Origin: Deltaproteobacteria bacterium
GTDB taxonomy: Bacteria; Desulfobacterota; Desulfobacteria; Desulfobacterales; JAFDHS01
Assembly: GCA_019308655.1 (NCBI GenBank)
Contig: JAFDHS010000179.1
Location: 1 to 5,068, forward strand
DNA: 5,068 nucleotides
Direction of reading: 5' to 3'
Positions 1 to 4,449 of the stretch are shown in pieces (position 1 is the first letter of the stretch; each line of letters opens with the position of its first letter). Made by a program: the position numbers and the translations under genes. The notes below the pieces were generated by a model. It was not told the DNA's origin. It did no database searches and saw nothing but the letters and a program-made list of their open reading frames with translations.

Positions 1-487
1 TTGCCAATTTTTCATGATTAATGAGCACGCATTTTCGACGAGGAGACTGAATCTCATTGTATCCACCAAACACCCATTCCGAAGGATGGCTCACGACACC
101 GGCACGAACCATATTCAGGTCAATATAGACAAGGCAGCGCAGGAGGTGTTCCCCGGTTTCCACCGCGGTAGCATGATAGCGGTCTTCCCAGTAGGCGCCT
201 TTTCGTTTTTTTCTTTGATTGTATTCCTGCGCCGAACGGCCGGCAACCAGTTGTATTGACCGCGGAATGGTATCCTTGTCACCATCATCCACAACCAGCA
301 AGTGGATATGGTTTGAAGTCACCGTATAATCAAGGATCGCCAATCCGTATCGTTTTTTTGCTTCAAAGAGCCACTGTATCCATCGCCGCCTGTCTTTAAC
401 GAATTTAAGAAGGAACTCTCTTTTATGGCATCTATGCGTTAAATGCCAGACCTGACCGGGAATGTAGTGTCTTTTCGCTCTGGCCAT
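1..487 (-). CDS. REP-associated tyrosine transposase (RAYT), 5' part, runs off the window
   Basis: The minus strand is open from an ATG at 487 to the window edge, giving 162 codons with no stop. The protein begins MARAKRHYIPGQVWHLTHRC. It has the HUH-type metal-binding motif S-N-H-I-H-L-L at residues 58-64 (H60, H62). It continues with KKRKGAYWEDRYHATAVE (93-110) and YIDLNMVRAG (121-130), all typical of the Y1 transposase / RAYT family. These enzymes nick and join single-stranded DNA at REP-like hairpins through a catalytic tyrosine. I cannot say which tyrosine is catalytic here; Y104 and Y121 are candidates. The family is usually about 250-300 residues, so roughly the last 100 or more are outside the window. 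The reading frame looks intact. The end of the visible part (YNEIQSPR, then INHEKL) aligns with the start of the degraded copy at 2219-2620. The ribosome-binding site is weak. The ATG was chosen because family members start with this MARAKRHY-like sequence. Confidence 0.9.
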   Translation of the reverse strand, partial: MARAKRHYIPGQVWHLTHRCHKREFLLKFVKDRRRWIQWLFEAKKRYGLAILDYTVTSNHIHLLVVDDGDKDTIPRSIQLVAGRSAQEYNQRKKRKGAYWEDRYHATAVETGEHLLRCLVYIDLNMVRAGVVSHPSEWVFGGYNEIQSPRRKCVLINHEKLA

Positions 488-524
488 CTTGATCTATATT
501 GCTCTTTTTGCCCCTTAAAACATT

Positions 525-549
525 ATTATTGCTCCCAATCAGCAATAAT
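525..549. repeat. Perfect 9-bp hairpin upstream of the RAYT gene
   Basis: ATTATTGCT (525-533) and AGCAATAAT (541-549) form a perfect 9-bp stem with a 7-nt loop. The hairpin lies between the RAYT start codon (487) and the element end motif (585-597). RAYT proteins act on imperfect hairpins next to their own gene, so this could be a substrate or an operator; that role is inference. Nothing else recognisable was seen in 488-683. Confidence 0.5.
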
Positions 550-584
550 TTGCAGTTTATTGATCTGTAATATTAAGTTGTTAC

Positions 585-597
585 CGTGGCCCGACCC
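585..597. repeat. RAYT element end motif (upstream end of the RAYT at 1-487)
   Basis: The plus strand reads CGTGGCCCGACCC. The same motif appears inverted at 1441-1454 (GGGGTCGGGCCACG) and in variant form at 2196-2210 (GGGGTCTGACCACGC). In the latter two cases it lies just downstream of the stop codon of a RAYT remnant. Here it lies about 100 nt upstream of the RAYT start. This pattern suggests terminal inverted repeats of a RAYT-carrying element. Confidence 0.6.
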
Positions 598-683
598 TAT
601 CAAACTTCTGTGCCTCTGTGCGAGATAGATTCAGCTCAAAATAAAATCAAGTCAAATGGGATGATTTAGACAGCATAGTACTG

Positions 684-998
684 CTACATTATCCGGATAC
701 CATACTTTTTAATTTCCGCCACCAGTGGATCATCGATGTTGAAAGTGTCGGTTTTATAGGGACATGGTTCAATACGATCATCTATGGTTGAAGCAATTTT
801 CATTAATTCCAGCCTTACATCAAACGACTCATCTGAAAAGTCAGGGGAAATAAGTGCCAGATCAATATCACTCCATTTACCAAAAGTTCCTTTCGCATAG
901 GAACCAAAAATATATGCATCTGAAATATGATATTTTTTTTCAACCCTACTAAGAAACATTTTGATCTTTTTATTTATTTGATCATTTCTTTCAGCCAT
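684..998 (-). CDS. Minimal nucleotidyltransferase (MNT), MntA-like partner of a HEPN protein
   Basis: This 104-residue protein is a minimal DNA polymerase-beta-type nucleotidyltransferase. It carries the motif GSYAKGTFGKWSDID at residues 32-46, which fits GSX10DXD exactly (G32, S33, D44, D46). A likely third metal ligand is E77 in RIEPCP. In characterised HEPN/MNT pairs the MNT protein acts as antitoxin by adding AMP to the HEPN toxin. That role is inferred here from the family and the gene order. The gene overlaps the upstream HEPN gene by 25 nt (974-998), so the two are probably co-transcribed and translationally coupled. AAGGA about 8-9 nt before the ATG supports the start. The length is normal for the family and no catalytic residue is missing. 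The substrate nucleotide and target residue cannot be read from the sequence. Confidence 0.9.
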   Translation of the reverse strand: MAERNDQINKKIKMFLSRVEKKYHISDAYIFGSYAKGTFGKWSDIDLALISPDFSDESFDVRLELMKIASTIDDRIEPCPYKTDTFNIDDPLVAEIKKYGIRIM

Positions 999-1378
999 TT
1001 ATATATTTCCTTGATATTATTCATCTGGGTTAATGTAAAGGCTTCCGTACATTTTTTTCTGAAAGAACGCTTGAGATCCGGGTAGCGCGCTTCAATGTTA
1101 AAAGAAGAAATCAGAATAAGAAGTTCGGATTTATCGTTATCCAACGTTATCCCTGCCAACCGGCCCAGCCTCTTCAAATTGTGAATAGGAGGCGCATGTT
1201 CTTTTTTTCTGGCCACATATACAGCTTTCAGCATTTTTTCAATAGCAAGGTGACCAAAGAAAAGAGCATAAGAATAATCTTTCTTTTCAAACAAGTGGGT
1301 CGCTACAGTAAGAGACTCATCCGCTTCGACCATCCAATAGTTAATCACTTGATTAGGTTCGAAAATATGCTCTTTCAT
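974..1378 (-). CDS. HEPN domain protein (HepT-like), paired with MNT
   Basis: This 134-residue, mostly helical protein is the first gene of a HEPN/MNT pair. Residues about 10-130 match the HEPN pattern: an N-terminal helix (NYWMVEADESLTVATHLF), then FFGHLAIEKMLKAVY (40-54), PPIHNLKRL (63-71) and FNIEARYPD (93-101). HEPN partners of MNT proteins are commonly RNase toxins whose active site is RX4-6H. I do not find that spacing here. The nearest candidates are R57 with H61 (RX3H) or H66 (RX8H). It may belong to the HEPN subfamily without canonical RNase residues, or it may be inactive. The ribosome-binding site GAGGT lies a suitable distance upstream of the ATG at 1378. The gene order HEPN then MNT with a short overlap supports one operon. 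Toxicity is an inference only. Confidence 0.88.
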   Translation of the reverse strand: MKEHIFEPNQVINYWMVEADESLTVATHLFEKKDYSYALFFGHLAIEKMLKAVYVARKKEHAPPIHNLKRLGRLAGITLDNDKSELLILISSFNIEARYPDLKRSFRKKCTEAFTLTQMNNIKEIYKWLKEMIK

Positions 1379-1440
1379 AAAAATTACCTCACGTTATCCA
1401 AAGGGAATGGGGTCATTATGTTGCGAGTTTAGTTCTCACT

Positions 1441-1454
1441 GGGGTCGGGCCACG
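1441..1454. repeat. RAYT element end motif (downstream end of the remnant at 1473-1577)
   Basis: GGGGTCGGGCCACG is an inverted copy of the motif at 585-597. The similarity extends a few bases further inward (GATAAC here, GGTAAC on the minus strand there). It lies 18 nt beyond the stop codon of the RAYT remnant. The HEPN/MNT pair occupies the space between this motif and the one at 585-597. Confidence 0.6.
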
Positions 1455-1472
1455 ATAACTAATTGATATTTA

Positions 1473-1577
1473 TTAAAATAAGTTCCATTTATAGGTGTTT
1501 TCGAGGCCTATGTTCCCCTTTTTTGAGTCAAAATCGGTCATATAGGAAATTACTCGTTCTCTAAGTTCGTATCCCCC
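1473..1577 (-). pseudogene. C-terminal remnant of a second RAYT
   Basis: Reading the minus strand from about 1577 to the TAA at 1473 gives 34 codons. They contain GYELRERVISYMTDF, followed by ENTYKWNLF and two tandem stop codons. This aligns with the C-terminus of the better preserved copy at 2219-2620 (DYHLREQQASYLADF ... DNTYLWNVF), which identifies it as the tail of a RAYT. The rest of the gene is missing: the sequence switches directly to a GAATTCCGGGG-type repeat at about 1578-1590. It is a dead fragment left by deletion or recombination at the repeat. Confidence 0.75.
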
Positions 1578-1581
1578 CCGG

Positions 1582-1611
1582 AATTCCGGGGACACCTTAC
1601 TTAATTATTTT
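1582..1611. repeat. REP-like repeat, copy A (exact match to 4911-4940)
   Basis: These 30 bases, beginning AATTCCGGGGACACC, are identical to positions 4911-4940 in the same orientation. Shorter pieces of the family (GAATTCCGGG) also occur at 1800-1809 and 4832-4841. Such repeats are typically dispersed in genomes that carry RAYT genes; their mobilisation by the local RAYT is inference. Confidence 0.7.
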
Positions 1612-1743
1612 CCCCTTTTCACCTCCCGCCTGGAAATGCAAACAGAACCAAACCAAGGGGACGCTGATTTGCTTAATTATTTTCCCCTTTTCACCTCCCG
1701 CCTGGAAATGCAAACAGAACCAAACCAAGGGGACGCTGATTTG
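1600..1743. repeat. Perfect 72-bp tandem duplication
   Basis: Positions 1600-1671 and 1672-1743 are two identical 72-bp units, each beginning CTTAATTATTTTCCCC and ending GGGGACGCTGATTTG. The first unit overlaps the end of REP-like copy A. Because 72 is divisible by three, an open frame runs through both units on the minus strand. It encodes the same 24-residue stretch twice and is not a credible gene. The lack of any difference between the units indicates a recent duplication. Confidence 0.9.
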
Positions 1744-1808
1744 GACTGATGAACGCTGATTCATGACGGATGGCATCAAATGAGTTATCTTGGTCAGACG
1801 AATTCCGG

Positions 1809-1879
1809 GTAGAGTAGAGGGCAGGCTGGGCCTACCCTCCCTCATCAAACCGTGCATACGGTTCTCCCGTACACGGCTT
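1809..1879 (-). ncRNA. Group II intron domains V and VI
   Basis: Domain V (1879 down to 1847) starts AAGCCGTG and contains the catalytic AGC triad (1878-1876). It folds into an 8-bp basal stem, a 2-nt TG bulge on the 3' side, a 5-bp upper stem and a GAGAA loop. Domain VI (about 1843-1809) pairs GGGTAGGC with GCCTGCCC across a CCA loop and extends below with AG/CT pairs. It has one unpaired A at 1815 on the 3' strand. That A is the seventh base from the inferred 3' end, where the lariat branch-point A is expected. Both domains look structurally intact although the rest of the intron is gone. Confidence 0.75.
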
Positions 1880-1896
1880 TCCGATGTTCTTCATTG

Positions 1897-2184
1897 TCAG
1901 GCTTTCGCTTGATACCATTTCGCATTCGTTGGAATTTTGTAAAGACCGAGCTTGCGATAAAGGAAATCCGTTGTAAAACGGTTATACCCTCTGGTACGGG
2001 TTCGAACCTTATAGCGTTCGCGTAAATGCTTACGCACTCGCTCTTCGGTGAACCATTTTACCCGGTTCATGACTCTCGTACTATGGCCGTAATGAAAATA
2101 CCCAGACCAACCACGCCTTACCTGGTTAATTTCCATGACAAGCAAGGGTAGCGGCACAGGCGTTCTTCGGCGGTGAGTAATCTC
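1897..2184 (-). pseudogene. ltrA: Group II intron reverse transcriptase/maturase, C-terminal fragment
   Basis: The fragment reads ITHRRRTPVPLPLLVMEINQ and then VRRGWSGYFHYGHSTRVM, RVRKHLRERYKVRTR and LYRKLGLYKIPTNAKW, ending at a TGA at 1897. This is the maturase-specific X domain (GIIM) found at the C-terminus of group II intron proteins, where GWxxYFxYG and the final GLY-P are conserved. The reverse transcriptase domain is absent. The frame is closed upstream by a TAA at 2185-2187, and homology ends at about that point. There is no HNH endonuclease after the X domain. The fragment cannot encode a working maturase. A GTG at 2157 permits a short reading frame but is not a genuine start. Confidence 0.88.
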
Positions 2185-2195
2185 TTATCAATTTG

Positions 2196-2210
2196 GGGGT
2201 CTGACCACGC
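2196..2210. repeat. RAYT element end motif (downstream end of the RAYT remnant at 2219-2620)
   Basis: GGGGTCTGACCACGC is a variant of the motif at 585-597 and 1441-1454. It lies 8 nt beyond the stop codon of the RAYT remnant and marks the point where the group II intron remnant ends. A very degenerate partner (GGGCCTGACTCTGG, 2677-2690) lies on the other side of the same remnant. Confidence 0.5.
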
Positions 2211-2218
2211 TATGTAGT

Positions 2219-2620
2219 TTAATTTACATCAAAAACGTTCCATAAATATGTGTTATCGTCCCTTAGAACCGCATTTTCATGGGCAAAATCGGCAAGATAA
2301 GATGCCTGTTGTTCACGGAGGTGGTAGTCTTCATCTGATCTGATTATGCTTCGACCTTTCACACGAGAAGCGAGTTTATTTTTTGTCATCTCAACAAATT
2401 CTTTGCTTCCAACCCCAATGGAATAAAAAATACAAGATCATTCCATGGGGCAGGCAGCAACACTTTGAGTCCATTTGCTCTCTCGTAAATGTCTGTCAAT
2501 TCTGAGAGTTTCTTCAACCCAACACTTATGCGTATTTTTTAGCTCATCAATCGAGCCGACATTCAATAATTCCATTAACCGGCTGTTATTGATCAAGGAA
2601 TATCTTTGTCTCGGATTCTG
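2219..2620 (-). pseudogene. Third RAYT copy, 5'-deleted and interrupted
   Basis: The minus strand from 2620 gives QNPRQRYSLINNSRLMELL, then CWVEETLRIDRHLRESKWTQ. After an interruption it continues VGSKEFVEMTKNKLASRVKG, SYLADFAHENAVL and DNTYLWNVFDVN, ending at a TAA at 2219-2221. This is the C-terminal region of a RAYT. It overlaps the end of the visible part of the copy at 1-487 (YNEIQSPR ... INHEKL) and the tail at 1473-1577. The N-terminal catalytic half is missing: at 2620 the sequence changes to a GGGACAGGGGACGTTG-type repeat. Between SVA and VGSKEF there are 14 extra codons including a TGA at 2438-2440. The frame is otherwise preserved on both sides. The fragment is not functional. Confidence 0.85.
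2413..2450. repeat. Palindromic insertion inside the RAYT remnant
   Basis: CCCCAATGGAAT (2413-2424) and ATTCCATGGGG (2440-2450) form a near-perfect hairpin with one extra base and a 15-nt loop. It falls within the 42 nt (about 2414-2455) that separate SVA from VGSKEF. The exact insertion edges depend on the ancestral sequence, which I infer from the RAYT family pattern. Confidence 0.55.
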
Positions 2621-2711
2621 GAGGTGGGACAGGGGACGTTGCCACAATTCCACTTTTTTTCAGAATAGATTTTTTTGGGCCTGACTCTGGTAAAAATTAA
2701 CCGTTACTGAT
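2621..2711. repeat. Intergenic repeat debris between the RAYT remnant and the PIN gene
   Basis: GGGGACGTTG at 2632-2641 resembles the GGGGACGCTG motif at 1657, 1729, 4868 and 4965. GGGCCTGACTCTGG at 2677-2690 resembles a decayed RAYT element end on the minus strand. No gene or terminator is visible in this stretch. Confidence 0.35.
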
Positions 2712-3055
2712 TTACACAGGATCTTTACTTTTCCTGTTCGGATTATTCACCGAAAGTCCACATTCACATGCTACATCACATAGTTTTGAATCCGCACAAA
2801 CAAACACCCAGTCATGCCTTGCAATTAATCTACAGGTCGCCAAATGAATCGCATCAAGAGATCTTAATCCTTTATTCTTGCCATAATTCCTCATAAGCAA
2901 TTCTGATTGCTGGATAATCGGCGGTTCAATCGGTTCTACATAAACTGACAAAAGCTGTTCATCAAAAGCATCAACAACCAGATCTATTTCATTTTCTGTA
3001 AGCTCACCTTCCCTGTATCTTCTATAAATAGAACTCAAAAACTCAAGACGAACTA
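2712..3055 (-). pseudogene. PIN-domain (VapC-like) toxin, C-terminal segment
   Basis: From the junction codon this encodes VRLEFLSSIYRRYREGEL and onward to a TAA at 2712-2714, 113 residues. It is the second part of a PIN-domain ribonuclease. Joined to the 39 residues at 4450-4566 it gives a 152-residue protein of normal VapC length. The expected acidic residues are D6 (FFDTSAF), E43 (VRLEF), D106 (RSLDAIHLA) and D127 (CADSKLCD). The gene was split by the IS630-type element at 3056-4449. The fragment can be read from ATGs inside the insertion element, including an in-frame ATG within the terminal repeat (ATGAAATCAACT) or one at 3146. Any such product lacks the first catalytic Asp and should be inactive. 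The toxin is therefore a recent knockout, because both halves are free of other stops and frameshifts. Confidence 0.93.
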
Positions 3056-3082
3056 TAGTTGATTTCATTTGACTTCGTACTA
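3056..3082. repeat. IS630 terminal inverted repeat, transposase 3' side
   Basis: These 27 bp match the reverse complement of 4423-4449 with one mismatch (fifth base, T here and C there). Identity ends after GTACTA. On the minus strand the repeat contains an ATG in frame with the PIN C-terminal segment. Confidence 0.93.
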
Positions 3083-3084
3083 TT

Positions 3085-4338
3085 TTAAAATGTTTTTTCC
3101 GCATCTTCTTCCCAAAAAGCGTCTTCTTGACGATTGATTTTTTCAATCAATTTTTGGCATGTTTTTGCAGTTACTTTTGCAAATCCTTCCTCTAATAAAA
3201 TCTTAACTTTTTCCATCGTGCAGTCATTGTGTTGAGCAACATGATTTTTAACAATTGCCCAGCATGTTTCTATGGGTTGGAGCTCTGGATGATACGGCGG
3301 AGTTCGCAAAACAGTATGTCCATGCTTACGGGCAATGTTATCGATTAGAAATTCCGGCTTTGGGGCAAGCCGCGAACACAACTCAAAAAGTTCCGATTTC
3401 AGCATATCCTTAGTCCAGGGATAGTTATTATCTGATAGCCACTCGCGTAACCTTTTGACGGAATGCCCTCTTTTGGGAAATGCTTCTTCTGCAAGCACAT
3501 TATGATAGGCAGCGTTATCCATAATAATTAATGAATTTTCTGGAATGTTTTTGAGTAGTTGTTCTTGGAACCACTTGGAAAAATTGCCCCAGTTCATATT
3601 CGCATGATAATCGCCCGTTTTTTTTGAGGCCTTAAAGACAAGCTTTGAGCATGGAACCCAGCCGTCCCTTGTTATTGCATTTATAATTACCAGGCGTTCA
3701 CCTTTGCCGGTTGGTTTCCCTAAAATAACAGCATCTTTTTCGAGGTGCCACGTGTTGTCATTTGAGTGATTTTTGTTGATATATGATTCATCTAAATAAA
3801 CTTCAGGTCGATCAATTCCCCTTACAGCATCACGGTTTGAGCGCTTTAATCGCAAGTATTGCCTTCTCATCATTACAATTCGCTCGCTCTCTTTCAACTG
3901 TGCTGAACGAGTACCTTTACCAAATTCAAAACCCCATCTCTGCAAAGCTCTCCATAAGGTCGTATGGGCAATATTTTTACAATAAAGCTCATCCTGCATA
4001 AAGTTACGGATAATTTCGACATTAACTTGATCACCGCTCCTGTTGGCTCTACGGACGAATTGGCGCACAAGTGGCTCCACGCCTGACTCTAAGCTATACG
4101 ATGGTCGCCCTCGTTGTGGGAAATTACTAAAATTAAGCCCATCGTCACCCTTTTTATTGAATGCAGCCATGATAATCTTCACGGTAGATTCGCTTATATC
4201 AAGAGCAGAAGCTGTTAGCTTGCTTGCGGGTATTACGGCTAATTTGCCAGCAGTTTTTTTGTTGGTGTCAAAAAAATGCTTTACATTGACAACCATTTTC
4301 CTCATTTCTGGGGTAAACTCAACGCCCTGAAAAGACAT
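3085..4338 (-). CDS. IS630-family DDE transposase with DD82E spacing
   Basis: This 417-residue cut-and-paste transposase carries out excision and insertion at TA dinucleotides. Residues about 40-62 (SALDISESTVKIIMAAF) form a first helix-turn-helix. QRGRPS (75-80) sits where Tc1-like enzymes have their GRPR linker, and residues about 105-135 form a second DNA-binding region. The catalytic core follows: D183 in VYLDESYINKNHS, D274 in LIIMDNAAYHN and E357 in PPYHPELQPIETCW. I count 82 residues between D274 and E357, far more than the usual 34-39 of Tc1/mariner. The extra segment includes LREWLSDNNYPWTKDMLKSE. GKGERLVIINA (211-221) and KTGDYHANMNW (240-250) also resemble animal transposases of a DD82E group. 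GAGGA lies just upstream of the ATG. All catalytic residues are present and there is no frameshift. Confidence 0.95.
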   Translation of the reverse strand: MSFQGVEFTPEMRKMVVNVKHFFDTNKKTAGKLAVIPASKLTASALDISESTVKIIMAAFNKKGDDGLNFSNFPQRGRPSYSLESGVEPLVRQFVRRANRSGDQVNVEIIRNFMQDELYCKNIAHTTLWRALQRWGFEFGKGTRSAQLKESERIVMMRRQYLRLKRSNRDAVRGIDRPEVYLDESYINKNHSNDNTWHLEKDAVILGKPTGKGERLVIINAITRDGWVPCSKLVFKASKKTGDYHANMNWGNFSKWFQEQLLKNIPENSLIIMDNAAYHNVLAEEAFPKRGHSVKRLREWLSDNNYPWTKDMLKSELFELCSRLAPKPEFLIDNIARKHGHTVLRTPPYHPELQPIETCWAIVKNHVAQHNDCTMEKVKILLEEGFAKVTAKTCQKLIEKINRQEDAFWEEDAEKTF

Positions 4339-4357
4339 GCTCGTCCTCTGTAATTTT

Positions 4358-4398
4358 ATGGTATTTTAATAAAATTTTAACTGATTTTATAATACCAT
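4358..4398. repeat. Inverted repeat in the transposase leader
   Basis: ATGGTATT (4358-4365) and AATACCAT (4391-4398) are perfect 8-bp inverted arms separated by 25 nt; pairing extends further with one mismatch. One arm overlaps the -10 region proposed for the transposase. It may be an operator or an internal transposase-binding site. Confidence 0.45.
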
Positions 4399-4418
4399 CA
4401 GAATATGAAACATGCCAA
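4389..4418 (-). promoter_or_regulatory. Predicted promoter of the IS630 transposase
   Basis: On the minus strand TTGGCA (4418-4413) and TATTAT (4394-4389) are 18 bp apart. A TG one base before the -10 makes an extended -10. It lies about 50 nt upstream of the transposase start and inside the element. This is prediction by resemblance to sigma-70 promoters. Confidence 0.5.
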
Positions 4419-4422
4419 ATTT

Positions 4423-4449
4423 TAGTACGAAGTCAAATGAAATCGACTA
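4423..4449. repeat. IS630 terminal inverted repeat, transposase 5' side
   Basis: This is the partner of 3056-3082. On the minus strand its outermost bases TAG give an immediate in-frame stop to the PIN N-terminal segment. Confidence 0.93.

Larger units (their letters stand above)
1809..2184 (-). mobile_element. Group II intron, 3' remnant
   Basis: On the minus strand this stretch contains the C-terminal part of an intron-encoded maturase followed by RNA domains V and VI, in the order and spacing normal for a bacterial group II intron. The 5' part of the ribozyme and most of the protein are missing. The break falls at about 2185-2195, directly beside a RAYT element end. The inferred 3' intron boundary (1809) abuts the repeat piece CGAATTCCGGG. 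This suggests the intron sat in a member of the REP-like family, although this repeat could also have been joined later. Confidence 0.8.
3056..4449 (-). mobile_element. Complete IS630-family insertion sequence, 1394 bp
   Basis: The element is bounded by 27-bp terminal inverted repeats (3056-3082 and 4423-4449) that differ at one position and begin TAGT(T/C)GATTTCATTTG. It is flanked by TA duplications (3054-3055 and 4450-4451), the TA target preference of the IS630/Tc1/mariner group. Deleting the element and one TA recreates GAACTAGTTC, a 10-bp palindrome, and restores the PIN reading frame exactly. This confirms the boundaries without any database. It encodes one transposase (3085-4338), whose stop lies just inside one terminal repeat. 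Intact ends, an intact gene and a clean duplication suggest recent insertion and possible activity. Confidence 0.95.

Noticed and set aside
14..259. Plus-strand open frame
   Set aside because: It is antisense to the RAYT gene, whose minus-strand frame shows clear family motifs over the whole stretch.
443..628. Plus-strand open frame of 61 codons
   Set aside because: It straddles the antisense start of the RAYT gene and the element end motif, and has no ribosome-binding site or family features.
1600..1743. CRISPR-like array
   Set aside because: There are only two adjacent identical 72-bp units with no spacers, no further repeats and no cas genes.
1597..1857. Minus-strand open frame of 86 codons with a duplicated 24-residue segment
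   Set aside because: It exists only because the 72-bp tandem duplication is a multiple of three. It runs through repeats and the intron 3' end and has no protein family character.
2414..2455. TGA in the RAYT remnant as a possible selenocysteine codon, with the adjacent hairpin as a SECIS
   Set aside because: The TGA is inside an inserted palindrome absent from the family pattern, the gene lacks its N-terminal half, and transposases of this family are not selenoproteins.
2475..2684. Plus-strand open frame opposite the RAYT remnant
   Set aside because: The minus strand carries recognisable RAYT sequence here; the plus frame is a shadow.
3085..3146. Long N-terminal extension (from ATG at 3146) as a genuine start of the PIN protein
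   Set aside because: These codons lie in another frame of the transposase gene inside the insertion element. The true N-terminus is found on the other side of the element at 4450-4566.
3783..4330. Two plus-strand open frames
   Set aside because: Both lie antisense to the IS630 transposase and show no independent coding features.
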